Source: Olavius algarvensis Delta 4 endosymbiont (lineage in GTDB: Bacteria; Desulfobacterota; Desulfobacteria; Desulfobacterales; CAJINA01). Taken from it: a stretch of DNA of 64,000 nt. The position numbers and the translations under genes are program-made. The DNA lies in assembly GCA_905176665.1 (NCBI GenBank), contig CAJINA010000188.1:124001-188000 (forward strand). The letters run 5' to 3'. Positions 17,821 to 26,506 of this stretch are shown here, in pieces (positions within the stretch are counted from its first letter, which is position 1; each line of letters begins with the position of its first letter). The notes below the pieces were generated by a model. The model was given only the letters and a program-made list of their open reading frames with translations. It was not told the DNA's origin and searched no databases.

Positions 17821-18534
17821 TCACGGTATCGAAGTTTTGTAGAGAAAGGTGAGGAAGATAAACAGTATCGCTGTGAAGCAGATTCCATACACGACCATTT
17901 TCCTGACGTTCAGGCCTTCAGAAAGATAAACGGCGTACAAATCCTTATTCATCCGTTTCTCGATCTCTTCGTAGAGCCCGCGAAGATCTTTGACTTTGTC
18001 CACAATGAGCACCCGGGTGGCTTTTTCGGTGTTTTTATCGATGTAGGAGAGCTCTATCCCATGATAAGTCATCTCATATTTCTTCGGTAGTGAAGGTGAT
18101 AGTCTGACTTTTCTGGTGAGCCACTCTACATCGAAAATACTGTCCCATGCAATAAACGGGACACCACTGATTTTCAGACCCGCCGGCGTGAGAACGACCG
18201 TATAATTAAGACCTTGTAGGACCACGAAAATGAAAACCACTCCAAAAGCCAGCGGAAATATACTCAGAAAAACAGCCGCCTGTGCCCCGGCAGCGGGGTT
18301 GTTTTGCATCGAAAACATCCAGGCGCTGGCCGCGAAGGAAAAGATGGCTGCCAAAGCAAAAAGCAGTAACAATGACGACTTAACCTTATAGGTTTTATTT
18401 ATCGATGGCGGTCTGCTGAAGTGTTTTTTGAAAATGATGCCGCATTTCAGACATTCTTCCGACAAGGGTTGCGTGTGTCCGCATTTCGGGCAAACCGATT
18501 GTGAAGAAACCGCATCGGCACCAGTCTCCGTCAT
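17821..18534 (-). CDS. zinc-ribbon membrane protein of unknown function
   Basis: About 237 residues from ATG 18534; the frame is open to TTG 18663 and ATG 18573, and no start has a convincing RBS. The N-terminus has a four-Cys zinc ribbon, CPKCGHTQPLSEECLKCG. Two hydrophobic segments follow (SSLLLLFALAAIFSFAASAW; AVFLSIFPLAFGVVFIFVVL), then a PH-like soluble stretch (VVLTPAGLKISGVPFIAWDSIFDVEW) and a C-terminal membrane segment (YGICFTAILFIFLTFLY). This layout occurs in uncharacterised bacterial membrane proteins. It is AT-richer than its neighbours and isolated among repeats, so recent gain is possible. Confidence 0.55.
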   Translation of the reverse strand: MTETGADAVSSQSVCPKCGHTQPLSEECLKCGIIFKKHFSRPPSINKTYKVKSSLLLLFALAAIFSFAASAWMFSMQNNPAAGAQAAVFLSIFPLAFGVVFIFVVLQGLNYTVVLTPAGLKISGVPFIAWDSIFDVEWLTRKVRLSPSLPKKYEMTYHGIELSYIDKNTEKATRVLIVDKVKDLRGLYEEIEKRMNKDLYAVYLSEGLNVRKMVVYGICFTAILFIFLTFLYKTSIP

Positions 18535-19355
18535 AGGTTTGCGTTTGTCTTTTTCCCGAGTAACCGAGGCCATGACATCACGATGAGGCAATTGACCGCC
18601 GGGCACGGATGCCCTTTTAGAGGGTGATAGGTTGGAGACGTTGTCGATCAAGCGGCTTTCCAACCCGATGGATAACCAGATTACGTTATGACAACCCGTT
18701 AAGAGGTCTTGAGGCGCATCAGAGTCGAAACCGCAGGGAAAGTCTGTTTGCGAGAACGCAGCGCTGAGCCAACAGGTGACGCTTGAGTATGGGTAGCGCC
18801 AGATGAGGTGGCAAGTGTATTACACAGTGTGGCACAATCGTCTATCAAATTCAAGACTCTCGGTAGCAGAAAAGCAAATGGTTTACAGCGGCAATCTCTT
18901 TAAACCTTTATCAAATGTGGCGTCCCCACAGGGCTGTGATAAGAATTCCCTTTTCAGGGTCACAAGAAGGGAATTGCCGAATTGTGTGCCATTGTATTTG
19001 TATCCCAAGATGCAGCGGGTCCGAAAACCGAATCGCGCCCCCAATCCGGCCGCCCACTCTTTTTGTTTGTATGATCGATCAGAGGCCTTATGTCAACAGC
19101 GCATTGGGGGCTCGGTTTTCCTGAAATCCTTGAATTTTGACAATAAAAATCCGGTCACCCCGCATAGCGTCAACAACAGGATTCTACAGTGTATTGCGGT
19201 TCTACAAACAGATCATTTGCACTCGGCCCGCAAGTATCGTCAAATAGGGGGTGCGTATAGGCAGGCGGGGCATCATGGGCCAGTGGCTGTGGCTTGCGGT
19301 TGACTTGCCATGAGCCTATGTGTATTTATTCACTTAAACCTTTGAACCCATCTAT
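18535..19355. other. gene-poor stretch
   Basis: Only one ORF of note (18803-19303, plus) is open here, and it has no family-like pattern, no RBS and biased composition. One hairpin (18944-18975) is listed separately. The 18664-18940 and 18976-19355 parts show nothing I can assign. Confidence 0.4.
18944..18975. repeat. AATTCCCTT hairpin, copy 1
   Basis: AATTCCCTT (18944-18952), a loop beginning TTCAGG and ending CACAAG, then AAGGGAATT (18967-18975). A near copy with the same loop start lies at 31848-31879. Confidence 0.6.
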
Positions 19356-19502
19356 TAGAGGCTATCTCAAAATTAGGATTTTGGTTCAAGGTCAAGGCGG
19401 CCGCGAATATCAGACCGGAGGAATACAGTGAGTATTTCGAGGCTCTGACATTCGCGCCCAACGCCGAGATTGTACCAAAAGACCATTTTGAGATAACCTC
19501 TA
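19356..19502 (+). repeat. 146-bp palindromic element, copy 5 (on the qor stop codon)
   Basis: TAGAGGCTATCTCAAAATT at the left and GAGATAACCTCTA at the right, with the family core TTTTGGTTCAAGGTCAAGG, CCGGAGGAATAC, CGCCCAACGCCGAGATT. The final CTA is the TAG stop codon of the minus-strand quinone oxidoreductase. Confidence 0.88.
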
Positions 19503-20483
19503 TCCCCAGGGTAACAGCACCGACGACCCACTCGTCTTCCGCCCTTCCAGATCTTCATGCGCCCGCACAATGTCGGCCAATGGGTATTGCTGTCGGACGG
19601 CAATCTTGACCGCGCCGGACTGGACGACCGCAAATAAATCTTGGGCGTGCACCAGCAGGTCATCGCGCTCGGCGGTATAGGTCATCAGGCTGGGACGCGT
19701 GACGAACAGGGACCCCTTGGCGGCTAAAAGACCCAGATCCAACGGGGCTATGGCACCGGAGGACTGCCCGAATGTGACCAGCATGCCCATGGGACGGAGA
19801 CAGTCCAGTGACTGGTCGAACGTTGCCTGGCCGACCGAATCGTAGACCACGTCGACACCCTTACCATTCGTGATATCACGGGTCCGGGCAACCCAGTCCT
19901 CACTGTTGTACAAGACCGGGTGATCACAGCCGTTGGCCCTGGCCAGCTCGGCCTTCTCGGGTGATCCCACGGTCCCGATCACAGTCGCACCCAGGTGCTT
20001 GACCCACTGGCACACAATCGTACCCACTCCGCCTGCGGCCGCGTGTATCAAAATGGTATCGCCGGTTGAAACCTGGTAGCAGCCCCGGATCAGATACCGG
20101 GCAGTCATGCCCTGGAGCATCATGGCAGCGGCCTGCTCGAACGCAATCTCATCCGGGAGTTCCACCAAACGGTGAGCCGGGATCGTACGCACCTGTGCGT
20201 AGGCACCGGGCGGTACCCCGGCATAGGCCACACGCTGCCCGACGGAGACCTCGGTGACCCCCTCGCCGACCGCGGTCACCGTGCCGGCGCCTTCCATACC
20301 CGGAATCCACGGCAGAGCGGGCAAAGGATAAAGCCCGGTGCGATGGTAGACATCGATAAAGTTCAGCCCGACCGCCTCGTGGCGGACCAGGGCCTCTCCC
20401 GGTCCGGGTTCACCCGGATCAAATGGTTCCCACTTTAGGACTTCCGTTCCGCCGGTTTCGTATATTCTGACTGCATGTGTCAT
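19500..20483 (-). CDS. qorA: NADPH:quinone oxidoreductase (zinc-free MDR family)
   Basis: 327 residues from ATG 20483 (AAAGGAGG upstream), the length of E. coli QorA. The catalytic GroES-like domain starts AVRIYETGGTEVLKWEP; the Rossmann domain has ILIHAAAGGVGTIVCQWVKHLGATVIGTV, the NADPH fold. Zinc-ligand residues are absent, as usual for quinone reductases. It reduces quinones by one or two electrons in the cytoplasm. It appears monocistronic. Its TAG stop belongs to repeat copy 5, and a 70-base copy of its 3' end lies about 1.9 kb away at 17551-17620. Confidence 0.85.
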   Translation of the reverse strand: MTHAVRIYETGGTEVLKWEPFDPGEPGPGEALVRHEAVGLNFIDVYHRTGLYPLPALPWIPGMEGAGTVTAVGEGVTEVSVGQRVAYAGVPPGAYAQVRTIPAHRLVELPDEIAFEQAAAMMLQGMTARYLIRGCYQVSTGDTILIHAAAGGVGTIVCQWVKHLGATVIGTVGSPEKAELARANGCDHPVLYNSEDWVARTRDITNGKGVDVVYDSVGQATFDQSLDCLRPMGMLVTFGQSSGAIAPLDLGLLAAKGSLFVTRPSLMTYTAERDDLLVHAQDLFAVVQSGAVKIAVRQQYPLADIVRAHEDLEGRKTSGSSVLLPWG

Positions 20484-20548
20484 CTTTTTGCCTCCTTTAC
20501 AATGCAAGTTAGCGCAATTTCCTAAAAGATGTTCCGATTGATCTAATC

Positions 20549-20640
20549 TGTCATTCGGAGGCGTGAAACGATGAAGAATCCCTTGCGATGAGAGATAACC
20601 TTGGCATGCGGGGGACTCTGCGTTTCGCTCAGAGTGACAA
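20549..20640. repeat. TGTCATTCTGAGG-type palindromic repeat, copy 1
   Basis: TGTCATTCGGAGGCGTGAAAC ... TTTCGCTCAGAGTGACA pairs end to end. The same layout (outer TGTCA-CTGAG arms, inner GAAGAATC / GACTCT) recurs at 28004-28095. This type of hairpin is common in many bacterial genomes. Confidence 0.65.
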
Positions 20641-20698
20641 AATAATGGAATGTATTTATGAAAATATAGCATAGGGCCTAAGATTACTCGGATAAAGA

Positions 20699-20728
20699 CG
20701 CGGCCCTACGGGCTTCCCTGTGCTTTTT
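20699..20728. repeat. fragment shared with 2628-2654
   Basis: CGCGGCCCTACGGGCTTCCC followed by TGTGCTT matches the reverse complement of the stretch near 2628 with two mismatches. Confidence 0.5.
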
Positions 20729-20774
20729 AATGGGAAAGTTAAAAACTGTTTAAATGCGTAATCGGGGGGATATC

Positions 20775-20851
20775 GTCATGCCGGACTTAATCCGGCATCC
20801 AGGAGCGTTTCCTTTAGCTGGACTGGATCACGGCTTTCGCCGGGATGACGG
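20775..20851. repeat. CGTCATnCCGG-type palindromic repeat
   Basis: CGTCATGCCGGACTTAATCC at the left pairs with GGCTTTCGCCGGGATGACG at the right, and CATCCAG pairs with CTGGATCA inside. Together with the two neighbouring repeats it fills the 424 bases between qor and the next gene; no ORF is believable there. Confidence 0.65.
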
Positions 20852-20907
20852 TGCCTATTCGTTAAATCCCCCGGTATCTGGTTTAAAAAGAATCTTTGAA
20901 ATGGCTT

Positions 20908-21543
20908 TTATGGACGAATTATCTGCAGCTTGATCGGACACCCTACATCCACTACCGAGATCATGTGTCGGTCGTGATAGAACTGGCGGACCCGAAACGG
21001 TTCACCCTTGAAGTCCAGATGAATCCACTCTTCATCGGGCACCGCCGCAATCCGACAATAGGCAAGTTCTCGGATACCGGTGCCGGCCACTTTCAGGACC
21101 GCTTCCTTGGCGGTCCAGTAGCGCAGAAACAGGTGTTCGCGATCATCGTCGGACAGACCCCACTCATCTTCACCGGCGATGCGGCGGTACAACGCGGGGG
21201 TTACCGTCCGGGCCTTTTCGATGTCGATGCCGATGACCACATCGGCCGCGACTGCCGTCACGTAGTCGGATTTGTGGGCCAGGGACCAGAAATAGCCGTT
21301 GCTGGGCAGCGGTGCCCCTTCGTCGTTTTTCTTCAGGGCTCCCAATGCAATGCCCGCCTCCCGGGCGGAAAGCCCCAGGGCCTCACGGGCAAACGCACTG
21401 AGATGGGCGACTTTTTCTCTCCCGGCTAAATTCCGTTTATCTGCCGCTACGGGCAGTAGCACTGGAAAAATAGCCTTTAAAGCACTTTTCCCGGCCCGCA
21501 CCTTTTCTTTCAGGGGGTCTGCATTTGACAGTCGGTTCGGCAT
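20908..21543 (-). CDS. 4'-phosphopantetheinyl transferase (Sfp type)
   Basis: 211 residues. The family motifs are present: FWSLAHKSDYVTAVAA, VVIGIDIEKARTVTP (metal-binding Asp-x-Glu) and FLRYWTAKEAVLKVAGTG (W-T-x-K-E-A-x-x-K). It moves the phosphopantetheine arm from CoA to a carrier-protein serine. Being Sfp-type and about 210 residues, it probably serves a polyketide, peptide or fatty-acid carrier protein rather than being the short AcpS. It begins 5 bases after the stop of the acyl-CoA synthetase gene, so the two are co-transcribed. No carrier protein lies nearby. Confidence 0.85.
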   Translation of the reverse strand: MPNRLSNADPLKEKVRAGKSALKAIFPVLLPVAADKRNLAGREKVAHLSAFAREALGLSAREAGIALGALKKNDEGAPLPSNGYFWSLAHKSDYVTAVAADVVIGIDIEKARTVTPALYRRIAGEDEWGLSDDDREHLFLRYWTAKEAVLKVAGTGIRELAYCRIAAVPDEEWIHLDFKGEPFRVRQFYHDRHMISVVDVGCPIKLQIIRP

Positions 21544-21548
21544 CCGTC

Positions 21549-23711
21549 TCAGGAATCGTCCATATCTACAGGTTTCAGTACAATCCGGCAGTCCGCTACT
21601 GTGAACCCGCTGCCGGCCTCGTGCACGAGCAGGGGGTTGATATCCAGTTCCATGATGTCGGGATGCTGGGTAACCATATCGGACAGCTTGACCAGGGCTT
21701 CCTCCAGCGACCGGACGTCGGCCGGCGGACTGCCGCGATAGCCCTGGAGTAATTTATACCCCTGTATGCTGCGAACCATCCGGCGCGCGGAATTGCGATT
21801 GACCGGGGCCAGCCGGAAGATCACATCCTTGAATATCTCGACAAACACGCCGCCCAGTCCGAACATGAGCAGGGGGCCGAACACCGGATAGCGATTGATC
21901 CCCAGGATTGTCTCCACGCCCCGCGGGGCCATTTTCTGAACCAGCACCCCGGTAATCTCGGCCCCCGGGTCAAATTGCCCGGCATTGGCCACGATGGTCT
22001 CGAATGCTTCGGCAACTGCCTGGTCGGAATTGAGTCCCACCTTCACACCACCGGCATCGGATTTGTGCACGATCTGGGGCGACACGATTTTCATCACCAC
22101 CGGGTATCCGATCTCTCCGGCTATCTGAACAGCCTGGTCCGCGGTTTCGGCTAAGTGGGTAGGCAGGGTATTGAAGCCATAGGCTTTTAAAAGATTGAGA
22201 CCGTCCAGCTCGCCGAGATAGGTCTGGCCGCGCTGTAGACAACCGGAGATGATCTTTTCGGCGGCAGCCACGTCATGCTGAAAACTGAATTCGGCCAGGA
22301 CCTGGCGATTGAGCCACTGGGAGTACCGGTAGAGGGCACCGAAGGCCTTGGCCGCATTTTCCGGGAATCGAAATACCGGGATGCCGTTGGCCTGCAGGTA
22401 CTTCACCCCGGAGGAAACATCCACGATCCCCATGAAGCAGCAGAGGATGGGTTTGCTCGAGCGCCGGGCAATCCGGGCAATGGCCTTGGCCGTCTCCAAG
22501 GAATTGGTCATGGATTGTGGGGTCAGAATGACCAGGGCCCCGTCGACGCCTTCGTCCCGGATCACCGCCGCCAGGGCATTTTCATAGCGGTCCTGGGCGG
22601 CATCCCCGATGACATCCACCGGATTGTGGAGGTTGGCCGCAGAGGGCAGATGGCTGGCCAGGGCTTCGATGGTGTCTTGATGAAAATCGGCCAGCCGCAG
22701 ACCCGAGGAAACCGTCATGTCGGTGGCCACAATCCCGGGTCCACCGGCGTTGGTCACGATCGCCACCCGATTGCCGTTGGGCACTTTGCGCCGCAGCTTG
22801 CCCAGGGCGCTCTCGTTTTTATAGGCAAAGGCCGTGGCATAATCGAACAGTTCATCGATGGAATCCACCCGGATAATCCCGGCCTGTTGGAAAATTGCAT
22901 CGTAGACCGCTTCGGTACCGGCTAGGGCACCGGTATGCGAGGCGGCCGCCTGAGCCCCGGCGCCGGTGCGGCCCGATTTGATCACCAGGACCGGCTTAGG
23001 ATTTTCACCCGAAGTTATTTCTTTGACCTCCTCAATGAACTCAGGTCCCCGCCGGAGTTCCTCCAGGTAAATCATGATCACTTCAGTGTGCGGGTCCGCG
23101 TGCAGGTACCGGAGCAGGTCCAGTTCATCTACGTCGGCTTTATTGCCGATGGAGATAAACTTGGAAAATCCAAATTCCCGGTCCGCGGCAAAATCGAGCA
23201 CGGCTGTGCAGAGCGCTCCGCTTTGTGAAATGAAGGAGACATTGCCCGATTCCGGCATACGGGCGGAAAAACTGGCATTCAGACGGACATCGGCCTTGGG
23301 ATTAATCACCCCCAGGCAGTTGGGACCGATCACGCGCACACCCGCCTCGCGGCACATGGCCACGATCTGGTCCTCGATGCGGCGGCCTTCCTCCCCTACT
23401 TCACGAAACCCGGCCGAGACAATCACGATGCCTTTGACCCCGTTGGCAATGGCATCTTCGACCGCTTTGACAGCCAGCATGGGCGGCAGAATAATCATGG
23501 CCAAATCGACTTCATCGGGAATATCCGTGATCGTGGGATAGGCCCGGACACTGGCGATCGAGCGGGCTTTTGGATTTACAGGGTAGAGCGTCCCGGTATA
23601 ACCACCTTTTAAAATGTTGACAAAAATGTCGTGTCCGACTTTTCCCGGCGTCGTGGAAGCCCCGACTACCGCCAGGGAAGCGGGTGCGAATATTGCGTCC
23701 AATCTGTTCAT
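21549..23711 (-). CDS. ADP-forming acyl-CoA synthetase, fused alpha-beta (acetate-CoA ligase type)
   Basis: 720 residues. The alpha part has the CoA-binding Rossmann fold (LAVVGASTTPGKVGHDIFVNI), the Ser-rich SFISQSGALCTAVLDF loop and the active-site phospho-His in AAASHTGALAGTEAVYD. The beta part is an ATP-grasp domain with a second His in SPQIVHKSDAGGVKVGL and the end ELDINPLLV. The enzyme interconverts acyl-CoA + ADP + Pi with acid + CoA + ATP, yielding ATP in fermenting or syntrophic anaerobes. There is no GNAT acetyltransferase domain, which separates it from the Pat protein acetylases. AGAGGT precedes the ATG at 23711. The substrate (acetate, aryl acids) is not determined. Confidence 0.88.
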   Translation of the reverse strand: MNRLDAIFAPASLAVVGASTTPGKVGHDIFVNILKGGYTGTLYPVNPKARSIASVRAYPTITDIPDEVDLAMIILPPMLAVKAVEDAIANGVKGIVIVSAGFREVGEEGRRIEDQIVAMCREAGVRVIGPNCLGVINPKADVRLNASFSARMPESGNVSFISQSGALCTAVLDFAADREFGFSKFISIGNKADVDELDLLRYLHADPHTEVIMIYLEELRRGPEFIEEVKEITSGENPKPVLVIKSGRTGAGAQAAASHTGALAGTEAVYDAIFQQAGIIRVDSIDELFDYATAFAYKNESALGKLRRKVPNGNRVAIVTNAGGPGIVATDMTVSSGLRLADFHQDTIEALASHLPSAANLHNPVDVIGDAAQDRYENALAAVIRDEGVDGALVILTPQSMTNSLETAKAIARIARRSSKPILCCFMGIVDVSSGVKYLQANGIPVFRFPENAAKAFGALYRYSQWLNRQVLAEFSFQHDVAAAEKIISGCLQRGQTYLGELDGLNLLKAYGFNTLPTHLAETADQAVQIAGEIGYPVVMKIVSPQIVHKSDAGGVKVGLNSDQAVAEAFETIVANAGQFDPGAEITGVLVQKMAPRGVETILGINRYPVFGPLLMFGLGGVFVEIFKDVIFRLAPVNRNSARRMVRSIQGYKLLQGYRGSPPADVRSLEEALVKLSDMVTQHPDIMELDINPLLVHEAGSGFTVADCRIVLKPVDMDDS

Positions 23712-23825
23712 ACTGTGCTACCTCTGTTTTTCCTCATTCACGTATTGCGTTCCGGATTACCCGAGTCTCTGGGAAAGACCGCGGTGATCATTTTTAGGCG
23801 CCAGGACTGACATAAGGCCGCAGAT

Positions 23826-24707
23826 TCATTTTTTTGCTTTCAATTCCAAAACCAAATTGTAAGCCTCATTTTTGGAAATATTGAACCTTTTGGCAATCAG
23901 TTTGGAAATTGCCGTTGTGCCAACCGTGCCGGATGCCAATCGCCGGCTGATCTCTTCTTTGATGGCATCCTCTGCGGCCGGCTCTTCTTCCAGTTTCCCG
24001 GCCACGAGTAGGGTACATTCGCCTTTTACCGCCGGTCGCTCAGCCAAGGCGGAAATGATCCGGGAAATGGCTCCCCGGATGAACTCCTCATGCTGCTTGG
24101 TCATCTCCCGCGCCAGGACCGCAGGCCGATCGCCAAGGCATTCATGAATGGCTTCGAGCAGTGCAATGATGCGCCGGGGAGATTCATAAAAGATAAGGGT
24201 TTCCAGCCGGTCTGCAAGCCGGCGAAGTAGTTTAGTTCTCTTTCCGGTCTTTTTCTCTGGAAATCCGATGAAGGTAAATGCGTCGGTGGGCAGCCCGGAT
24301 ACGCTCAAGGCGGCCGTCACTGCGGAAACCCCCGGCAGGGGAATCACTTCGATACCGGCGTCCGCAGCGTTACTGACCAGGCGGTAACCGGGATCGGAAA
24401 TGGTGGGCGTACCTGCATCGGACACGACGGCCACGGCGCGGCCGGCTTTCAATTTCTCGATCAACTGCGCGGCACGTTGCCTCTCGTTGTGTTCGTGGTA
24501 CGACATCAGGCGGGTCGTAATCCCGTGCGCCTTGAGCAGGATACCGGTTTGGCGGGTATCCTCGGCGGCAATGACATCGACGGTCCGCAGGATCTCGACC
24601 GCCCGCAGGGTAATATCGCCCAGGTTGCCGATCGGCGTGGCCACGATATAGAGCGTACCGCCTATAGCCGTCGCCCCTTGCTTATCTGCTGAGAAATTCG
24701 AAGGCAT
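23826..24707 (-). CDS. rsmI: 16S rRNA (cytidine-1402-2'-O)-methyltransferase
   Basis: 293 residues, the usual length. TLYIVATPIGNLGDITLRAVEIL, VDVIAAEDTRQTGILLKAHGI and VSDAGTPTISDPGYRLV are signature stretches of this tetrapyrrole-methylase-fold family; GFPEKKTGKR and FYESPRRIIALL follow. It uses SAM to methylate the ribose of C1402 in the ribosomal P site. It is the last gene of the ffh-to-rsmI run, overlapping yraN by 26 bases. Confidence 0.92.
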   Translation of the reverse strand: MPSNFSADKQGATAIGGTLYIVATPIGNLGDITLRAVEILRTVDVIAAEDTRQTGILLKAHGITTRLMSYHEHNERQRAAQLIEKLKAGRAVAVVSDAGTPTISDPGYRLVSNAADAGIEVIPLPGVSAVTAALSVSGLPTDAFTFIGFPEKKTGKRTKLLRRLADRLETLIFYESPRRIIALLEAIHECLGDRPAVLAREMTKQHEEFIRGAISRIISALAERPAVKGECTLLVAGKLEEEPAAEDAIKEEISRRLASGTVGTTAISKLIAKRFNISKNEAYNLVLELKAKK

Positions 24708-25053
24708 TTTTCACCACTTCAATATCCGGCGGGTTGAAACGGGCGTCGATCGCGACCACGTCGAAGCGCGCCTTGGCATGGACCTGACCGGTCGCTTTCA
24801 AGTAGGCCATGGCCGTCCTTGAAATCTTGGCCTGCTTGGCCGGTGTTACAGCCTGTTTGGGGCTGCCGAAGCGCCTGGTGTTGCGCGCCTTGACTTCAAT
24901 AAATACGAGGACCGGCCCCTCCTTGGCGATGATGTCCAACTCGCCAATCTGATTCCGGTAATTGCGCTCCAGAATACGGTAGCCGTTCGATTTCAAGTAA
25001 TTGGCAGCCAGGGATTCACTTTCTATCCCAAATTTCTGGGTTTTGCTGGGCAT
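24682..25053 (-). CDS. YraN/UPF0102 family nuclease-fold protein
   Basis: About 123 residues from ATG 25053 (GTG 25062 is an equal choice; neither has a strong RBS). GIESESLAANYLKSNGYRILERNYRNQIGELDIIAKEG, then LVFIEVKARNT, has the E-x-D...E-x-K arrangement of the restriction-endonuclease-like fold. The biological role of the family is poorly known; it is often next to rnhB, as here. A palindromic element lies between the two genes. Confidence 0.85.
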   Translation of the reverse strand: MPSKTQKFGIESESLAANYLKSNGYRILERNYRNQIGELDIIAKEGPVLVFIEVKARNTRRFGSPKQAVTPAKQAKISRTAMAYLKATGQVHAKARFDVVAIDARFNPPDIEVVKNAFEFLSR

Positions 25054-25130
25054 TGTCGTCACATGGATTGTAAAGAAAGTTTCTAAAGACCACTTCTGAT
25101 CCCGTTGGCAGGGATCATATAAACAAATAG

Positions 25131-25275
25131 TAGAAGCTGACTTAAAAATGAATTTTGGTTCAAGATCAAGGCGGGGGCAGCATTTAAGTCCGAGGAATAC
25201 AATAGTATTTTGAGGAGTTGAATGTTGCGCCCAACGCCGAGATTGGGCCGAAAGGCTTTTTTAAGTTAGCTTCTA
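25131..25275 (+). repeat. 146-bp palindromic element, copy 6 (on the rnhB stop codon)
   Basis: TAGAAGCTGACTTAAAAA at the left and TTTTTTAAGTTAGCTTCTA at the right; the TIRs match over about 17 bases. The core reads TTTTGGTTCAAGATCAAGG, CCGAGGAATAC, CGCCCAACGCCGAGATTGGG. The last CTA (25273-25275) is the TAG stop of rnhB. Confidence 0.88.
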
Positions 25276-25881
25276 AACGTACTCTTTCACACCCTTGAAA
25301 GTCAACCGATGTATAGGCGAGATACCGTGGCGGGCAATGGCCTCTTTATGGGCCTTGGTGGGATACCCTTTGTGGCGGTCGAACCCGAATTCGGGGTAGC
25401 GGTCATGAAAGTCGGCCATGATCCGGTCTCGGGTTACTTTGGCAATGATCGAGGCCGCAGCAATGGAAATGCTCAACGCGTCGCCCTTGGGAATGGCCTT
25501 TTGTTTGATTGTAGCCGGCGTGGTAAATGTACCGTCAATAAGAAGGAAATCGGGTGCCGGGCTGAGTTCCCCGGCCGCTTGCGCCATGGAGAGCAGCGCG
25601 GCCTGGAGGATATTGATTTTATCGATCTGGAGATTATCGACGAGGCCGACACCCACCGCTATGGCACCTTCCCGGATCTGGTCATAAAGTTGATCTCTTT
25701 TGCGGGGCGTCAGCTTTTTAGAATCATTGATCCCGGGGGCCTCAAATCCAGTAGGAAGAATGACGGCCCCGGAAACAACCGGGCCGGCCAGGGGACCCCG
25801 ACCGGCCTCATCTATACCGGCGACTTGGGTGAAGCCTTGCAGGCGGGCTTCATTTTCGAATTTCCAGAAGTCAACTATCAA
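25273..25881 (-). CDS. rnhB: ribonuclease HII
   Basis: 202 residues from TTG 25881. VAGIDEAGRGPLAGPVVSGAVILP holds the Asp-Glu catalytic pair; INDSKKLTPRKRDQLYDQI, FLLIDG and SIAAASIIAKVTRDRIM complete the active site. It cuts the RNA strand at ribonucleotides in DNA. Comparison with usual starts ([M]DFWxFE) places the start at IVDFWKFENEARLQGF, but no ATG exists there: only TTG 25881, with GGGATG about 9 bases upstream lying inside repeat copy 7. The frame stays open through the whole repeat to 25950, so longer forms starting in the repeat are possible. Both gene ends touch palindromic elements. Confidence 0.88.
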   Translation of the reverse strand: MIVDFWKFENEARLQGFTQVAGIDEAGRGPLAGPVVSGAVILPTGFEAPGINDSKKLTPRKRDQLYDQIREGAIAVGVGLVDNLQIDKINILQAALLSMAQAAGELSPAPDFLLIDGTFTTPATIKQKAIPKGDALSISIAAASIIAKVTRDRIMADFHDRYPEFGFDRHKGYPTKAHKEAIARHGISPIHRLTFKGVKEYV

Positions 25882-26027
25882 AAAGTCATCCCAAAAATTG
25901 GATTTTGGATCAAGATCAAGGCGGCCGCGAAGTTCAAACCGGAGGAACACATCGGGTATTTCGAGGATTTGAACTGAGCGCCCAACGCAGAGATTGGAAC
26001 AAAAGACTGTTTTTGGGGTGACTTTTA
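25881..26027 (+). repeat. 146-bp palindromic element, copy 7 (between rnhB start and rplS stop)
   Basis: Left end AAAAGTCATCCCAAAAATTG, right end GGGGTGACTTTTA, a variant terminal repeat. The core TTTTGGATCAAGATCAAGG, CCGGAGGAACAC, CGAGGATTTGAA and CGCCCAACGCAGAGATTGG fits the family. The right end supplies the TAA stop of rplS (26025-26027), and the left end reaches the rnhB start codon. Confidence 0.85.
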
Positions 26028-26372
26028 AACGAAACGACGCTCACGAATCCTGGCAGCCTTGCCGCGCAGTTTTCTCAGATAGTAGATCTTGGAGCGACGC
26101 ACCCGCCCGCGGGTAATCACTTCGATCCGGTCGATGATGGGTGAATGCAGGGGGAAAATCTTTTCAACCCCGACACCGTAAGAAACTTTGCGAACCGTGA
26201 AAGAGGCATTGGTGGTGCCTTTACGCTTGCTGATGCAGACGCCTTGAAATGCCTGGATACGTTCCTTCTCACCCTCCCGGATTTTAACATGTACTTTAAC
26301 GGTATCGCCTGGCGCGAACTGCGGCAGGTCCATCCGCATCATCTCTCTTTCGATTTGTTTAACCTTGTCCAT
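26025..26372 (-). CDS. rplS: 50S ribosomal protein L19
   Basis: 115 residues from ATG 26372 (CGGGGG upstream), exactly the E. coli length. [34 protein letters not shown] and the end [21 protein letters not shown] are diagnostic. It sits at the 30S-50S interface. The TAA stop lies in repeat copy 7, and copy 8 lies upstream between rplS and the SPOUT methyltransferase gene. Confidence 0.95.
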   Translation of the reverse strand: MDKVKQIEREMMRMDLPQFAPGDTVKVHVKIREGEKERIQAFQGVCISKRKGTTNASFTVRKVSYGVGVEKIFPLHSPIIDRIEVITRGRVRRSKIYYLRKLRGKAARIRERRFV

Positions 26373-26506
26373 GATACCCCCGTATAACAAAAACTTCTTT
26401 TATTTTAGAAACTTAAACCTTCCGCACGGCTTGTGAGGTAATTTTTCCAGTAGTTTAAACTGGTATCATATATTGGATTGTTCCCTATATTTCAAGCAAA
26501 AAATGA

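Noticed and set aside
18803..19303. 166-residue plus-strand ORF
   Set aside because: No RBS, no recognisable pattern, high Cys/His/Arg, and it crosses a hairpin repeat; not supported as a gene.
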